From Streptomyces sp. SPB162 (lineage in GTDB: Bacteria > Actinomycetota > Actinomycetes > Streptomycetales > Streptomycetaceae), in contig NZ_JAQFII010000001.1 in NCBI RefSeq assembly GCF_029504575.1, positions 5,959,001 through 6,023,000 on the forward strand: DNA of 64,000 nucleotides, read 5' to 3'. This document shows, piece after piece, positions 14,839 to 22,215 of the stretch (the first letter of the stretch is position 1; each line of letters begins with the position of its first letter). Both the position numbers and the translations under genes were made by a program. The notes beneath the pieces were generated by a model. That model did no database searches, had not been told where the DNA came from, and saw nothing but the letters and a program-made list of their open reading frames with translations.

Positions 14839-16020
14839 CCCACGAGACACTCGCTGGACGTCGTCATCGTCGGGGCCGGAGTGGTCGGCGCGGCCTGCGC
14901 CTACTACGCCTCCCGGTCCGGACTGTCCGTCGCCGTGGTCGACCGCGGCTCTGTCGCGGGCGGCACCACGGGCGCCGGTGAAGGCAATCTGCTGGTCTCC
15001 GACAAGGAGCCCGGCCCTGAACTCGACCTCGCGCTGCTGTCCACCAGGCTCTGGCGCGAGCTCGCCGACGACCTCCCACCGGAGATCGAGTTCGAGTCCA
15101 AGGGCGGCCTCGTCGTAGCGTCCGACGAGGCCCGCCTGGACGCCCTGAGCGTCTTCGCCGCTCAGCAGGCGGCCGCCGGCGTCGCTGTGGCCCGGGTCCC
15201 GGGGGACCGGCTGCACGACGTGGAACCCCATCTGGCGCCCGGCCTCGCCGGGGCCTTCCACTACCCGCAGGACGCCCAGGTCCAGCCTGCCCTGGCCGCC
15301 GCCCATCTGCTGCGCGCCGCCCGGCGGGCCGGTGCGCTGCTGCGCCTCGGCGAGGAGGTCACGACGGTCCTGACCGGTTCTGATGGCGCGGTCCGCGGGG
15401 TGCGCACCGAGCAGGGCGAGCTGCGGGCACCCGCCGTGGTCAACGCGGCCGGGACCTGGGGCGGTGAACTCGCCGCGCTGGCCGGGGTGGAACTGCCGGT
15501 CATGCCCCGGCGCGGCTTCGTCCTCGTCACGGAACCGCTGCCCCGGCTCGTCCGGCACAAGGTCTACGCCGCCGACTACGTCGCGGACGTGGCCAGCGGC
15601 TCCGCGGCCCTGCAGACCTCGCCCGTGGTCGAGGGCACCCCGTCCGGGCCGGTGCTCATCGGCGCCAGCCGGGAGCGGGTGGGCTTCGACCGTGCGGTGC
15701 GGGTCGAGGTGCTGCGCCGGCTCGCGGCCGGGGCCGCGGCGCTCTTCCCGGTGCTGGCCGGGGTCCGGGTGCTGCGCGCCTACCACGGTTTCCGGCCGTA
15801 CCTGCCGGACCATCTGCCCGCGATCGGGCCCGATCCCCGCGCGCCCGGCCTCTTCCACGCCTGCGGACACGAGGGCGCCGGCATCGGACTCGCCCCGGCG
15901 ACCGGGCTGTTGCTGACCGCCGCGATCCGGGGCGAGCGGCCCGCGCTGGACCTGACCCCGTTCCGGCCCGACCGGTTCCCCGACACGACGTATCCGAGAG
16001 GGCCACACGATGGCGCGTAA
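14836..16020 (+). CDS. FAD-dependent oxidoreductase, D-hydroxyproline dehydrogenase beta-type subunit
   Basis: A 394-residue DAO-family flavoprotein, the predicted amine-oxidising subunit of a three-subunit D-hydroxyproline dehydrogenase that makes 1-pyrroline-4-hydroxy-2-carboxylate. Seen: VVIVGAGVVGAACAYYASR (dinucleotide-binding motif, ~residues 9-27), GGTTGAGEGNLL, and the C-terminal FHACGHEGAGIGLAPATG that closes the FAD site. The GTG start has no Shine-Dalgarno and sits at the predicted transcription start. Its 3' end overlaps the 2Fe-2S subunit gene by 11 bases. It resembles LhpB/opine-oxidase B subunits; the hydroxyproline substrate is supported by the deaminase and epimerase downstream. 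Confidence 0.85.
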   Translation: MPTRHSLDVVIVGAGVVGAACAYYASRSGLSVAVVDRGSVAGGTTGAGEGNLLVSDKEPGPELDLALLSTRLWRELADDLPPEIEFESKGGLVVASDEARLDALSVFAAQQAAAGVAVARVPGDRLHDVEPHLAPGLAGAFHYPQDAQVQPALAAAHLLRAARRAGALLRLGEEVTTVLTGSDGAVRGVRTEQGELRAPAVVNAAGTWGGELAALAGVELPVMPRRGFVLVTEPLPRLVRHKVYAADYVADVASGSAALQTSPVVEGTPSGPVLIGASRERVGFDRAVRVEVLRRLAAGAAALFPVLAGVRVLRAYHGFRPYLPDHLPAIGPDPRAPGLFHACGHEGAGIGLAPATGLLLTAAIRGERPALDLTPFRPDRFPDTTYPRGPHDGA

Positions 16021-16324
16021 CCCCGTCGACCTGGCCGGGGCCACCCCGGGGCCATCCTTCGAGATCATGATGGACGGCCGTGCCGTGTCCGCCCTGCCGG
16101 GCCAGACCGTCGCCGCGGCCCTGTGGTCCGCGGGCATCCTCGCCTGGCGCACCACCCGGGTGAACGGCCGCCCGCGCGGTGCCTTCTGCGGCATCGGCTC
16201 CTGCTACGACTGCCTTGCCACCGTCAACGACGTCCCCAACCAGCGGGCCTGCCTGGTCCCGGCGCGCCCCGGCGATCTCGTCACCACCCAGGAGGGCCAC
16301 GGCCGTGCCGACCTTGCCGTCTGA
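16010..16324 (+). CDS. (2Fe-2S)-binding small subunit of the dehydrogenase
   Basis: A 104-residue ferredoxin-like subunit with the plant-type cluster motif CGIGSCYDC (C-x4-C-x2-C, residues ~64-72) and a fourth cysteine at RACL (~residue 84). This is the short gamma-type subunit found between the two flavin subunits of heteromeric hydroxyproline and opine dehydrogenases, carrying electrons from the amine-oxidising site. The ATG overlaps the end of the beta-subunit gene, and its own 3' end overlaps the GTG of the next subunit by 20 bases, so the three are translationally coupled. Confidence 0.88.
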   Translation: MARNPVDLAGATPGPSFEIMMDGRAVSALPGQTVAAALWSAGILAWRTTRVNGRPRGAFCGIGSCYDCLATVNDVPNQRACLVPARPGDLVTTQEGHGRADLAV

Positions 16325-17753
16325 CATCGCGGAGTACGACCTCGCGGTCATCGGCGCCGGGCCCGCCGGGCTCGCCGCCGCCGTGACCGCGGCCGACCTC
16401 GGGCTGACCGTCGCCCTCCTCGACGCGGCGGCCGCCCCCGGCGGCCAGTACTACCGCCATCCCGCGCCCGAACTCGGCGCCGCGCGCCCCGAGGCGCTGC
16501 ACCACGGCTGGGCCGCCTTCGCCGCGCTGGTGCGACGGCTCGACCGGCACACCGGGACGGGCAGGGTCCGGTACCTCAGCCGCCACCACGTCTGGACCGT
16601 GGAACGCGACGGTCCGACGGCGTGGACGGCGCACGCGGTCACCGGTCCCGACGGGCCGGGACAGGGCCGGGCGGCGGTGACGTCACGGGCGCTGCTGCTG
16701 GCGACCGGCTCCTGCGAGCGCCAACTGCCGTTCCCCGGCTGGACGCTGCCCGGCGTGGTCGGCGCGGGCGGCGCCCAGGCGATGCTCAAGTCCGGCCTGG
16801 TGCTGCCCGGACGGCGCATCGTCGTCGCGGGCAGCGGCCCGCTGCTGCTGGCGGTCGCCGGCTCGCTGGCCGCCGCGGGCGCCCAGGTGGCCGCCGTCGT
16901 CGAGGCGGCCGGTTACACCGCCTACGCCAGGAGCCCCCGGTCGCTGGCCGCCAACCCCGGCAAGCTGCTCGAAGGCGCGGTCCACGGTACGGCCCTGCTC
17001 CGCCACGGTCTGCGCCCCCGCACCCGCAGCGCGGTGACGCAGGCGCACGGAACCGACCGGGTGGAGGCCGTGACCGTCTCCCGGCTGGACCGCGACTGGC
17101 GCCCGGTGCCGGGCACCGGCCGGCGGATCGCCTGCGACGCGCTCGCGGTGGGTCACGGCCTGCTGCCGCAACTGGAACTGGCCACCGGACTGGGCTGCGC
17201 CACCCGCCGCACCCCCGACGGCACGCTCGCTCTCGCCCTCGACGAGCGCCAGCGGACCTCGGTGCCCGGCGTCTGGGCGGCCGGCGAGACCGGGGGCGTG
17301 GGCGGCGCGCGACTCGCGCTCGCCGAGGGGGAACTGGCGGCCTACGCCATCGCGGCCGCGGCACCGTCTTCGCCACGTGCCGACGCCCGCCGCGCGGCGG
17401 CGCTGCGCCGCACCCGGAAGCGGCTGCGGTCCTTCGCGGCGGTGATGGCGGCCGCGCACCGGCCGGGTCCCGGCTGGCCCGCCTGGCTGAGCGACGACAC
17501 CGACGTGTGCCGTTGCGAGGAGGTCTCCGCAGGCGAGGTCCGGGCGGCGGTCGACGACCTCGGCGCCCACGACGCCCGCACCGTCAAACTGTTCACCCGC
17601 GCGGGGATGGGCTGGTGCCAGGGCCGGATGTGCGGCCCCGCGGTCGACTGCCTGTCGGGCGCCGGAGCGGGCCCGGACCGGCGGCCGCTCTCCTGCCCCG
17701 TACCGCTGGCTGTGCTGCTGGAACCGACGGCCGCGCCCCCGGAAGAACGGTAG
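16305..17753 (+). CDS. NAD(P)/FAD-dependent oxidoreductase with BFD-type Fe-S tail, alpha-type subunit
   Basis: A 482-residue pyridine-nucleotide-disulfide-type flavoprotein. Seen: AVIGAGPAGLAAAVTAA near residue 14, LLATGSCERQLPFPGWTLPGV, a second dinucleotide motif VVAGSGPLLLAVAG (~residue 172), and a C-terminal four-cysteine BFD-like site (VCRCEEV and WCQGRMCGP). This is the alpha subunit of D-hydroxyproline/opine dehydrogenases, passing electrons to the acceptor. The GTG start at 16305 is chosen because GGAGGG lies upstream and homology begins there; an earlier in-frame ATG would add a frame shadow of the Fe-S gene. Confidence 0.87.
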   Translation: MPTLPSDIAEYDLAVIGAGPAGLAAAVTAADLGLTVALLDAAAAPGGQYYRHPAPELGAARPEALHHGWAAFAALVRRLDRHTGTGRVRYLSRHHVWTVERDGPTAWTAHAVTGPDGPGQGRAAVTSRALLLATGSCERQLPFPGWTLPGVVGAGGAQAMLKSGLVLPGRRIVVAGSGPLLLAVAGSLAAAGAQVAAVVEAAGYTAYARSPRSLAANPGKLLEGAVHGTALLRHGLRPRTRSAVTQAHGTDRVEAVTVSRLDRDWRPVPGTGRRIACDALAVGHGLLPQLELATGLGCATRRTPDGTLALALDERQRTSVPGVWAAGETGGVGGARLALAEGELAAYAIAAAAPSSPRADARRAAALRRTRKRLRSFAAVMAAAHRPGPGWPAWLSDDTDVCRCEEVSAGEVRAAVDDLGAHDARTVKLFTRAGMGWCQGRMCGPAVDCLSGAGAGPDRRPLSCPVPLAVLLEPTAAPPEER

Positions 17754-17773
17754 GACTCCCGCCGACGCCCCCC

Positions 17774-17812
17774 TTGTGGTGACCCTGCGCCCCACAGTAA
17801 AATGTCACATCT
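17774..17812 (+). promoter_or_regulatory. promoter with ATGTCACAT operator upstream of the deaminase gene
   Basis: TTGTGG (17774-17779) and TAAAAT (17798-17803) are spaced 18 bases apart. The perfect palindrome ATGTCACAT (17802-17810) overlaps the -10 and the expected start site, well placed for repression. The gene has its own AAGGGAG ribosome site at 17817-17823. Confidence 0.6.
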
Positions 17813-17830
17813 CACTAAGGGAGAACCACC

Positions 17831-18739
17831 GTGACCACGAACACCCCGCCCCGCGACCAGCCCTGGCACGGCATCATGGTCGCCACCGCCCTCCCCTTCC
17901 ACGCCGACCTGCGGGTGGACCACGACGGTTACGCCGAACACGTCGCCTGGCTCATCGAGTCCGGCTGCGACGGTGTCGTGCCCAACGGCTCCCTGGGCGA
18001 GTACCAGACCCTCACCGAAGACGAGCGGGCCCGCGTCGTCCGTACCGCCGTCGAGGCGGCGGGCGACGGCGACCGCGTCATGCCCGGCGTCGCCGCCTAC
18101 GGCAGCGCCGAGGCCCGGCGCTGGACCGAGCAGGCCGGAGAGGCCGGCGCCGGGTCCGTCCTGCTGCTGCCGCCCAACGCCTACCGCGCCGACGAGCGGG
18201 CGGTGCGCGCGCACTACGCCGAGGTGGCCAGGGCCGGGCTCCCGGTCGTCGCCTACAACAACCCGTACGACACCAAGGTCGATCTCACCCCGCGACTGCT
18301 CGCCGAGCTCTACAACGAGGGCAGCATCGTCGCGGTCAAGGAGTTCACCGGCGATGTCCGCCGGGCCTACGAGATCGCCGAGCTCGCACCCGGTCTCGAC
18401 GTCCTGGTCGGCGCCGACGACGTCCTGCTCGAACTCGGCATCGCGGGCGCCGTCGGCTGGATCGCGGGCTACCCCAACGCGTTCCCCGAGGCCTGCGTGA
18501 CCCTGTACCGGGCGGCGCTCACCGGCGACCTCGACACCGCCGTGCCGCTCTACCGCGCGCTGCACCCGCTGCTGCGCTGGGACTCCAAGCCCGAGTTCGT
18601 GCAGGCCATCAAGGTGTCGATGGACCTCGTGGGCCGGCCCGGCGGCCCGGTCCGCCCCCCGCGCTCCCCGCTCCCGGCCGATATCGAGTCCGCCGTGCGC
18701 GCCGCGACCGAGAAGGCGATGGCCGAAGGCCTCTGCTGA
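17831..18739 (+). CDS. dihydrodipicolinate synthase family protein, probable 1-pyrroline-4-hydroxy-2-carboxylate deaminase
   Basis: A 302-residue class I aldolase-fold protein. The Schiff-base lysine is K170 in VAVKEFTG and the catalytic tyrosine is Y142 in VVAYNNPYD; NGSLGEYQTLTEDER carries the usual G-[ST]-x-G-E loop. In hydroxyproline catabolism, DapA-like enzymes convert 1-pyrroline-4-hydroxy-2-carboxylate to 2-oxoglutarate semialdehyde and ammonia. The preceding gene set makes that substrate, which is why I prefer this role over lysine biosynthesis. GTG start with AAGGGAG upstream. The next enzyme, a semialdehyde dehydrogenase, is not in the window. Confidence 0.85.
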   Translation: MTTNTPPRDQPWHGIMVATALPFHADLRVDHDGYAEHVAWLIESGCDGVVPNGSLGEYQTLTEDERARVVRTAVEAAGDGDRVMPGVAAYGSAEARRWTEQAGEAGAGSVLLLPPNAYRADERAVRAHYAEVARAGLPVVAYNNPYDTKVDLTPRLLAELYNEGSIVAVKEFTGDVRRAYEIAELAPGLDVLVGADDVLLELGIAGAVGWIAGYPNAFPEACVTLYRAALTGDLDTAVPLYRALHPLLRWDSKPEFVQAIKVSMDLVGRPGGPVRPPRSPLPADIESAVRAATEKAMAEGLC

Positions 18740-18770
18740 CCCGCGAGACACCCACGAGAAGGAGGACCCC

Positions 18771-19772
18771 TTGCGCAGCCGGAACATCTACCACGCCGTC
18801 GACTCGCACACCGAGGGCATGCCGACCCGCGTCATCACCGGCGGCGTGGGCGTCATCCCCGGTGCCACGATGGCCGAACGCCGGCTGTACTTCATGGAGC
18901 ACCACGACCGGGTGCGCACGCTCCTGATGTACGAGCCGCGCGGCCACGCGTCGATGAGCGGCGCGATCCTGCAGCCCCCGACGCGGCCCGACGCGGACTT
19001 CGGGGTCCTCTACATCGAGGTCTCCGGCTACCTGCCCATGTGCGGCCACGGCACCATCGGTGTCGCCACCGTCCTCGTCGAGACCGGGATGGTGCAGGTC
19101 ACCGAGCCGGTCACCACCGTCCGGCTGGACACCCCCGCCGGGCTCGTCACCGTCGACGTCCAGGTCGAGGACGGGCAGGCCACGGCCGTCACCCTCCGGA
19201 ACGTCCCGGCGTTCTCGGCCGGGCTGGACCTCGAGGTGGACGTGCCGGGGTACGGGAGGCTCAGTTACGACCTCGCGTACGGGGGCAACTTCTACGCGAT
19301 GCTGCCGCTGGCCGACCTCGGGCTGCCCTTCGACCGCGAGCGCAGGAACGACATCCTCGCCGCCGGGCTGGCCGTCATGGAGGCCATCAACGCGGCGGAC
19401 CGGCCGGTGCACCCCGAGGACCCGGACATCAGCGGCGTCAAGCACGTCCAGCTGATCGCCCCCGGCTCCGACGCGCGGCTGTCCCGGCACGCGATGGCCA
19501 TCCACCCCGGCTGGTTCGACCGCTCGCCGTGCGGCACCGGCACGTCGGCGCGCATGGCGCAGCTGCACGCGCGCGGTGAACTCCCGCTGCACACCGACTT
19601 CGTCAACGAGTCCTTCATCGGAACGTCCTTCACCGGCCGGCTCGTCGAGGAGACGGCGGTCGGCGGTCTGCCCGCCGTAGTGCCCACCGTGACCGGCCGC
19701 GCCTGGATCACCGGCACCGCCCAGTACTTCCTCGACCCGGCCGATCCGTTCCCGGGCGGGTTCCTGCTGTGA
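18771..19772 (+). CDS. proline racemase family protein, probable 4-hydroxyproline 2-epimerase
   Basis: A 333-residue cofactor-independent epimerase. Both catalytic thiols are present: C91 in PMCGHGTIG and C254 in SPCGTGTSA. This indicates racemase/epimerase chemistry rather than the dehydratase members, in which the first Cys is replaced by Thr. It probably converts trans-4-hydroxy-L-proline to cis-4-hydroxy-D-proline, the substrate for the dehydrogenase at 14.8-17.8 kb. The N-terminus contains AVDSHTEGMPTRVI, typical of the family. The start is a TTG with a strong GAAGGAGG. It is 31 bases downstream of the deaminase gene and probably cotranscribed. Confidence 0.9.
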   Translation: MRSRNIYHAVDSHTEGMPTRVITGGVGVIPGATMAERRLYFMEHHDRVRTLLMYEPRGHASMSGAILQPPTRPDADFGVLYIEVSGYLPMCGHGTIGVATVLVETGMVQVTEPVTTVRLDTPAGLVTVDVQVEDGQATAVTLRNVPAFSAGLDLEVDVPGYGRLSYDLAYGGNFYAMLPLADLGLPFDRERRNDILAAGLAVMEAINAADRPVHPEDPDISGVKHVQLIAPGSDARLSRHAMAIHPGWFDRSPCGTGTSARMAQLHARGELPLHTDFVNESFIGTSFTGRLVEETAVGGLPAVVPTVTGRAWITGTAQYFLDPADPFPGGFLL

Positions 19773-19800
19773 TCGTCCCCGGCGGCCGGGCCTCGAAAGC

Positions 19801-19816
19801 AACGTGACATTGTACG
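19801..19816 (+). promoter_or_regulatory. ACGTGACAT operator-like site upstream of the GntR regulator
   Basis: ACGTGACAT (19802-19810) matches eight of nine positions of the ATGTNACAT palindrome found at the three other promoters of the region. It sits 39 bases before the regulator's ATG, suggesting autoregulation. Confidence 0.5.
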
Positions 19817-19848
19817 CTGGGGCTCCGCGGGACGACGGAGGAACAGCG

Positions 19849-20571
19849 ATGGGTGACCTGAAACAGCGCAACCTGATCACGGCGCAGGAGCGGCTGCGCG
19901 ATCAGGTGGGCCACGCCCTGCGGGCCGCGCTCATCGCCGGTGAACTGCGTCCCGGCGTCGTCTACTCGGCCCCCGCCCTCGCCGCGGACTTCGGCATCTC
20001 CGCGACTCCCGTGCGGGAGGCGATGCTCGACCTGGCGCGCGAGGGCCTGGTCGAACCGGTGCGCAACAAGGGCTTCCGGGTCACCGAGATGAACGAGCGC
20101 GACCTCGACCAGTACACCGAGATCCGCGCCCTCATCGAGGTGCCCACCGTCGGCCGGGTCACCCGCACCGCCACTCCCGAACAGCTCGAGGAACTGCGTC
20201 CGGTCGCCGAGGAGATCGTCGCCGCCGCCCGGGCGCACGATCTCATCGGCTACCTGGAGGCCGACCGCCGCTTCCACCTCACCCTCCTCGGCCTGGCCGG
20301 GAACGAGCGGCTGGTGGAGGCCGTCGGCGACCTCCGCAAGCGCTCACGGCTGTACGGGCTGACGCGGCTGGACGAGCGCGGCGAGCTGGTCTCGTCGGCC
20401 GAGGAGCACGTCGAGCTGCTGGATCTGATGGTCGCCGGCGACGCCGAGGCGGCTGAGGAGTGCATGGCCCGCCACCTCGGGCATGTGCGGTCGCTGTGGG
20501 CGGTGGGCAAGGAGGAACCGGCTGCGGCGAAGCCGGAACCGGTCCTCAAGCGGCGGCTCGGCTCCGCCTGA
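19849..20571 (+). CDS. GntR family (FadR/FCD subfamily) transcriptional regulator
   Basis: A 240-residue regulator: winged helix at ~residues 12-78 (LRDQVGHALRAALIAGELRPG, then FGISATPVREAMLDLAREGLVEPV) and an all-helical FCD ligand-binding domain after residue ~85, with the metal-binding-type D/H residues in the second half (DRRFHLTLLGLAGN, SSAEEHVELLDLM). FCD proteins commonly bind small carboxylates. Its location directly after the epimerase and a recurrent ATGTNACAT palindrome in four promoters, including its own, make it the likely regulator of hydroxyproline uptake and breakdown. ATG chosen for GGAGGA six bases upstream. Confidence 0.9.
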   Translation: MGDLKQRNLITAQERLRDQVGHALRAALIAGELRPGVVYSAPALAADFGISATPVREAMLDLAREGLVEPVRNKGFRVTEMNERDLDQYTEIRALIEVPTVGRVTRTATPEQLEELRPVAEEIVAAARAHDLIGYLEADRRFHLTLLGLAGNERLVEAVGDLRKRSRLYGLTRLDERGELVSSAEEHVELLDLMVAGDAEAAEECMARHLGHVRSLWAVGKEEPAAAKPEPVLKRRLGSA

Positions 20572-20633
20572 AGGGCGTTGCGAAAGTAGCGCCGTTCGCC
20601 CGTTAGGGCCAGCCGGGACTTTCGCAACACCCT
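20572..20633. terminator. inverted repeat between convergent genes
   Basis: AGGGCGTTGCGAAAGT and ACTTTCGCAACACCCT form a 16-bp stem with one mismatch and a 30-base loop between the GntR gene and the convergent aminopeptidase gene. The long loop is unusual for a terminator. Confidence 0.65.
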
Positions 20634-20664
20634 TGAGGGCCGGGCCCCGGGGCGGGCCGGCGGG

Positions 20665-22050
20665 TCAGCTCAGCAGCTCGCCCATCCATGCCTCGATCCC
20701 CGCGACATCGCGCGGCAGCGCCCCCGACATCAGCCGAGCCCCGTCGGGCGTGATCACCAGATCGTCCTCGATGCGGATGCCGATGCCGCGCAGTTCCAAC
20801 GGCAGCGTCTCGTCGTCGGGTTGGAGGTACAGGCCCGGCTCGACGGTGAGGACGTGGCCCTCCTCCAGTACGCCGTCGAGATAGGTCTCGGCGCGGGCCT
20901 GGGCGCAGTCGTGCACGTCCAGGCCGAGCATGTGGCCGCTGCCGCACAGCGTGTAACGGCGGTAGAGGCCGCTGTCCTCGGCGAGCACCTCGTCGGCGGG
21001 GACGCGCAGCACGCCCCAGTCGGCGAGTCCTTCGGCGATGACGCCCATCGCGGCCAGATGGAAGTCGCGGAAACAGGCGCCGGGTTTCAGCGCCGCGATG
21101 CCCGCGCTCTGCGCGGCCAGCACGAGCTCGTACAGCTGCCGTTGGACGGGGGAGAAGATGCCGGTCAGCGGCAGGGTGCGGGTGACGTCGGCGGTGTAGA
21201 GGGTGTCCGTCTCCACGCCCGCGTCGAGCAGCAGCAGTTCGGTGGGGTCGAGCGGGCCGTCGTTGCGTGTCCAGTGCAGGACGCAGGCGTGCGCGCCGGA
21301 GGCGGCGATGGTGTCGTACCCGGTGCCGTTGCCCTCGGCGCGGGCGCGCCGGTCGAACGTCCCCGCGATCCAGCGTTCGCCGCGCGCGTGCCGCAGGGCG
21401 CGCGGCAGGGACCGTACGGCGTCCTCGAAGCCGGCGACCGTGTGGTCCACGGCGCGTTGCAGTTGGCCGATCTCCCAGGCGTCCTTCACCAGTCGCAACT
21501 CCGACAGCACGCTCGCGAGTTCGGGGTCCGTGGCGGCGTCGCGGCCCGGTGGCAGCGCGCCGAGCCCGTCCGGGTGCGCGCACCGGATGCCGGTCATCCG
21601 CTCGGCCTCCGCGAGGTCGGGGCGGCGCCCGACCCAGAACTCCCCGTAGCGGCGGTCGCGGTAGAACCCGGGCTCGGTACGGGGTGAGCGCGGCCGCAGG
21701 TACAGCACGGCCTCGTGTCCCGAGGGGCCGTCCGGTTCGAGGACCAGGACGTTGCCCGGCTGGTCCTCGCCGGTCAGGCCGGTGAGCCAGGCGTAGGCGC
21801 TGTGCGGGCGGAAGCGGAAGTCGTCGTCGTTGGAGCGGACCTTGAGCTGCCCGGCGGGGACGACGAGCCGTTCGCCGGGGAAGCGCGCGGACAGCCGGTC
21901 GCGGCGGGCCGGGGTGAGGTGCGCGCCGGGGACGCGGGTGTCGGCGGGCAGCGGGGTGGCGGCCCAGGCGGTGCCCATGAAGGCGTCCAACGCCGGTGAG
22001 GTGGGCAGATCGTGACTTCCGGTATGCGGGCGGGCGGGGGTTCCGTTCAT
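20665..22050 (-). CDS. aminopeptidase P family protein (Xaa-Pro aminopeptidase)
   Basis: A 461-residue pita-bread metallopeptidase that removes N-terminal residues preceding proline. The five metal ligands are visible: the two aspartates in LLDAGVETDTLYTADVTR, the histidine in GSGHMLGLDVHD, the glutamate in LTVEPGLYL, and the glutamate in IGIRIEDDLVITPDG. An N-terminal AMP_N-type domain precedes it. The ATG at 22050 is used because AAGGAG lies seven bases upstream. No export signal is visible, so it should act in the cytoplasm on imported peptides. It is divergent from the peptide ABC importer across a promoter region with two operator-like sites, so imported proline/hydroxyproline peptides could be processed here. 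Confidence 0.9.
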   Translation of the reverse strand: MNGTPARPHTGSHDLPTSPALDAFMGTAWAATPLPADTRVPGAHLTPARRDRLSARFPGERLVVPAGQLKVRSNDDDFRFRPHSAYAWLTGLTGEDQPGNVLVLEPDGPSGHEAVLYLRPRSPRTEPGFYRDRRYGEFWVGRRPDLAEAERMTGIRCAHPDGLGALPPGRDAATDPELASVLSELRLVKDAWEIGQLQRAVDHTVAGFEDAVRSLPRALRHARGERWIAGTFDRRARAEGNGTGYDTIAASGAHACVLHWTRNDGPLDPTELLLLDAGVETDTLYTADVTRTLPLTGIFSPVQRQLYELVLAAQSAGIAALKPGACFRDFHLAAMGVIAEGLADWGVLRVPADEVLAEDSGLYRRYTLCGSGHMLGLDVHDCAQARAETYLDGVLEEGHVLTVEPGLYLQPDDETLPLELRGIGIRIEDDLVITPDGARLMSGALPRDVAGIEAWMGELLS

Positions 22051-22140
22051 CGAGGAGCTCCTTCGGACACGGCTGGACACGGCTGGGCACGGCTCGGGAC
22101 AGGACTTCGGACACGGGTGGGTAACGGCGACGCACACACC

Positions 22141-22184
22141 TTGTCAGTGCAATTTCACATTACTATGTTACGGGTCACATCTTA
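22141..22184. promoter_or_regulatory. divergent promoter region with two ATGTNACAT-like sites
   Basis: On the + strand TTGTCA (22141-22146) and TATGTT (22164-22169) are spaced 17 bases apart, a good promoter for the ABC operon. ATTTCACAT (22152-22160, 8/9 match) lies inside the spacer and GGGTCACAT (22172-22180, 7/9) at the expected start. The divergent aminopeptidase promoter must use the same region. Confidence 0.55.
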
Positions 22185-22215
22185 GAGTGCGGTCCCACGC
22201 AACGGAGTGGCTCAT

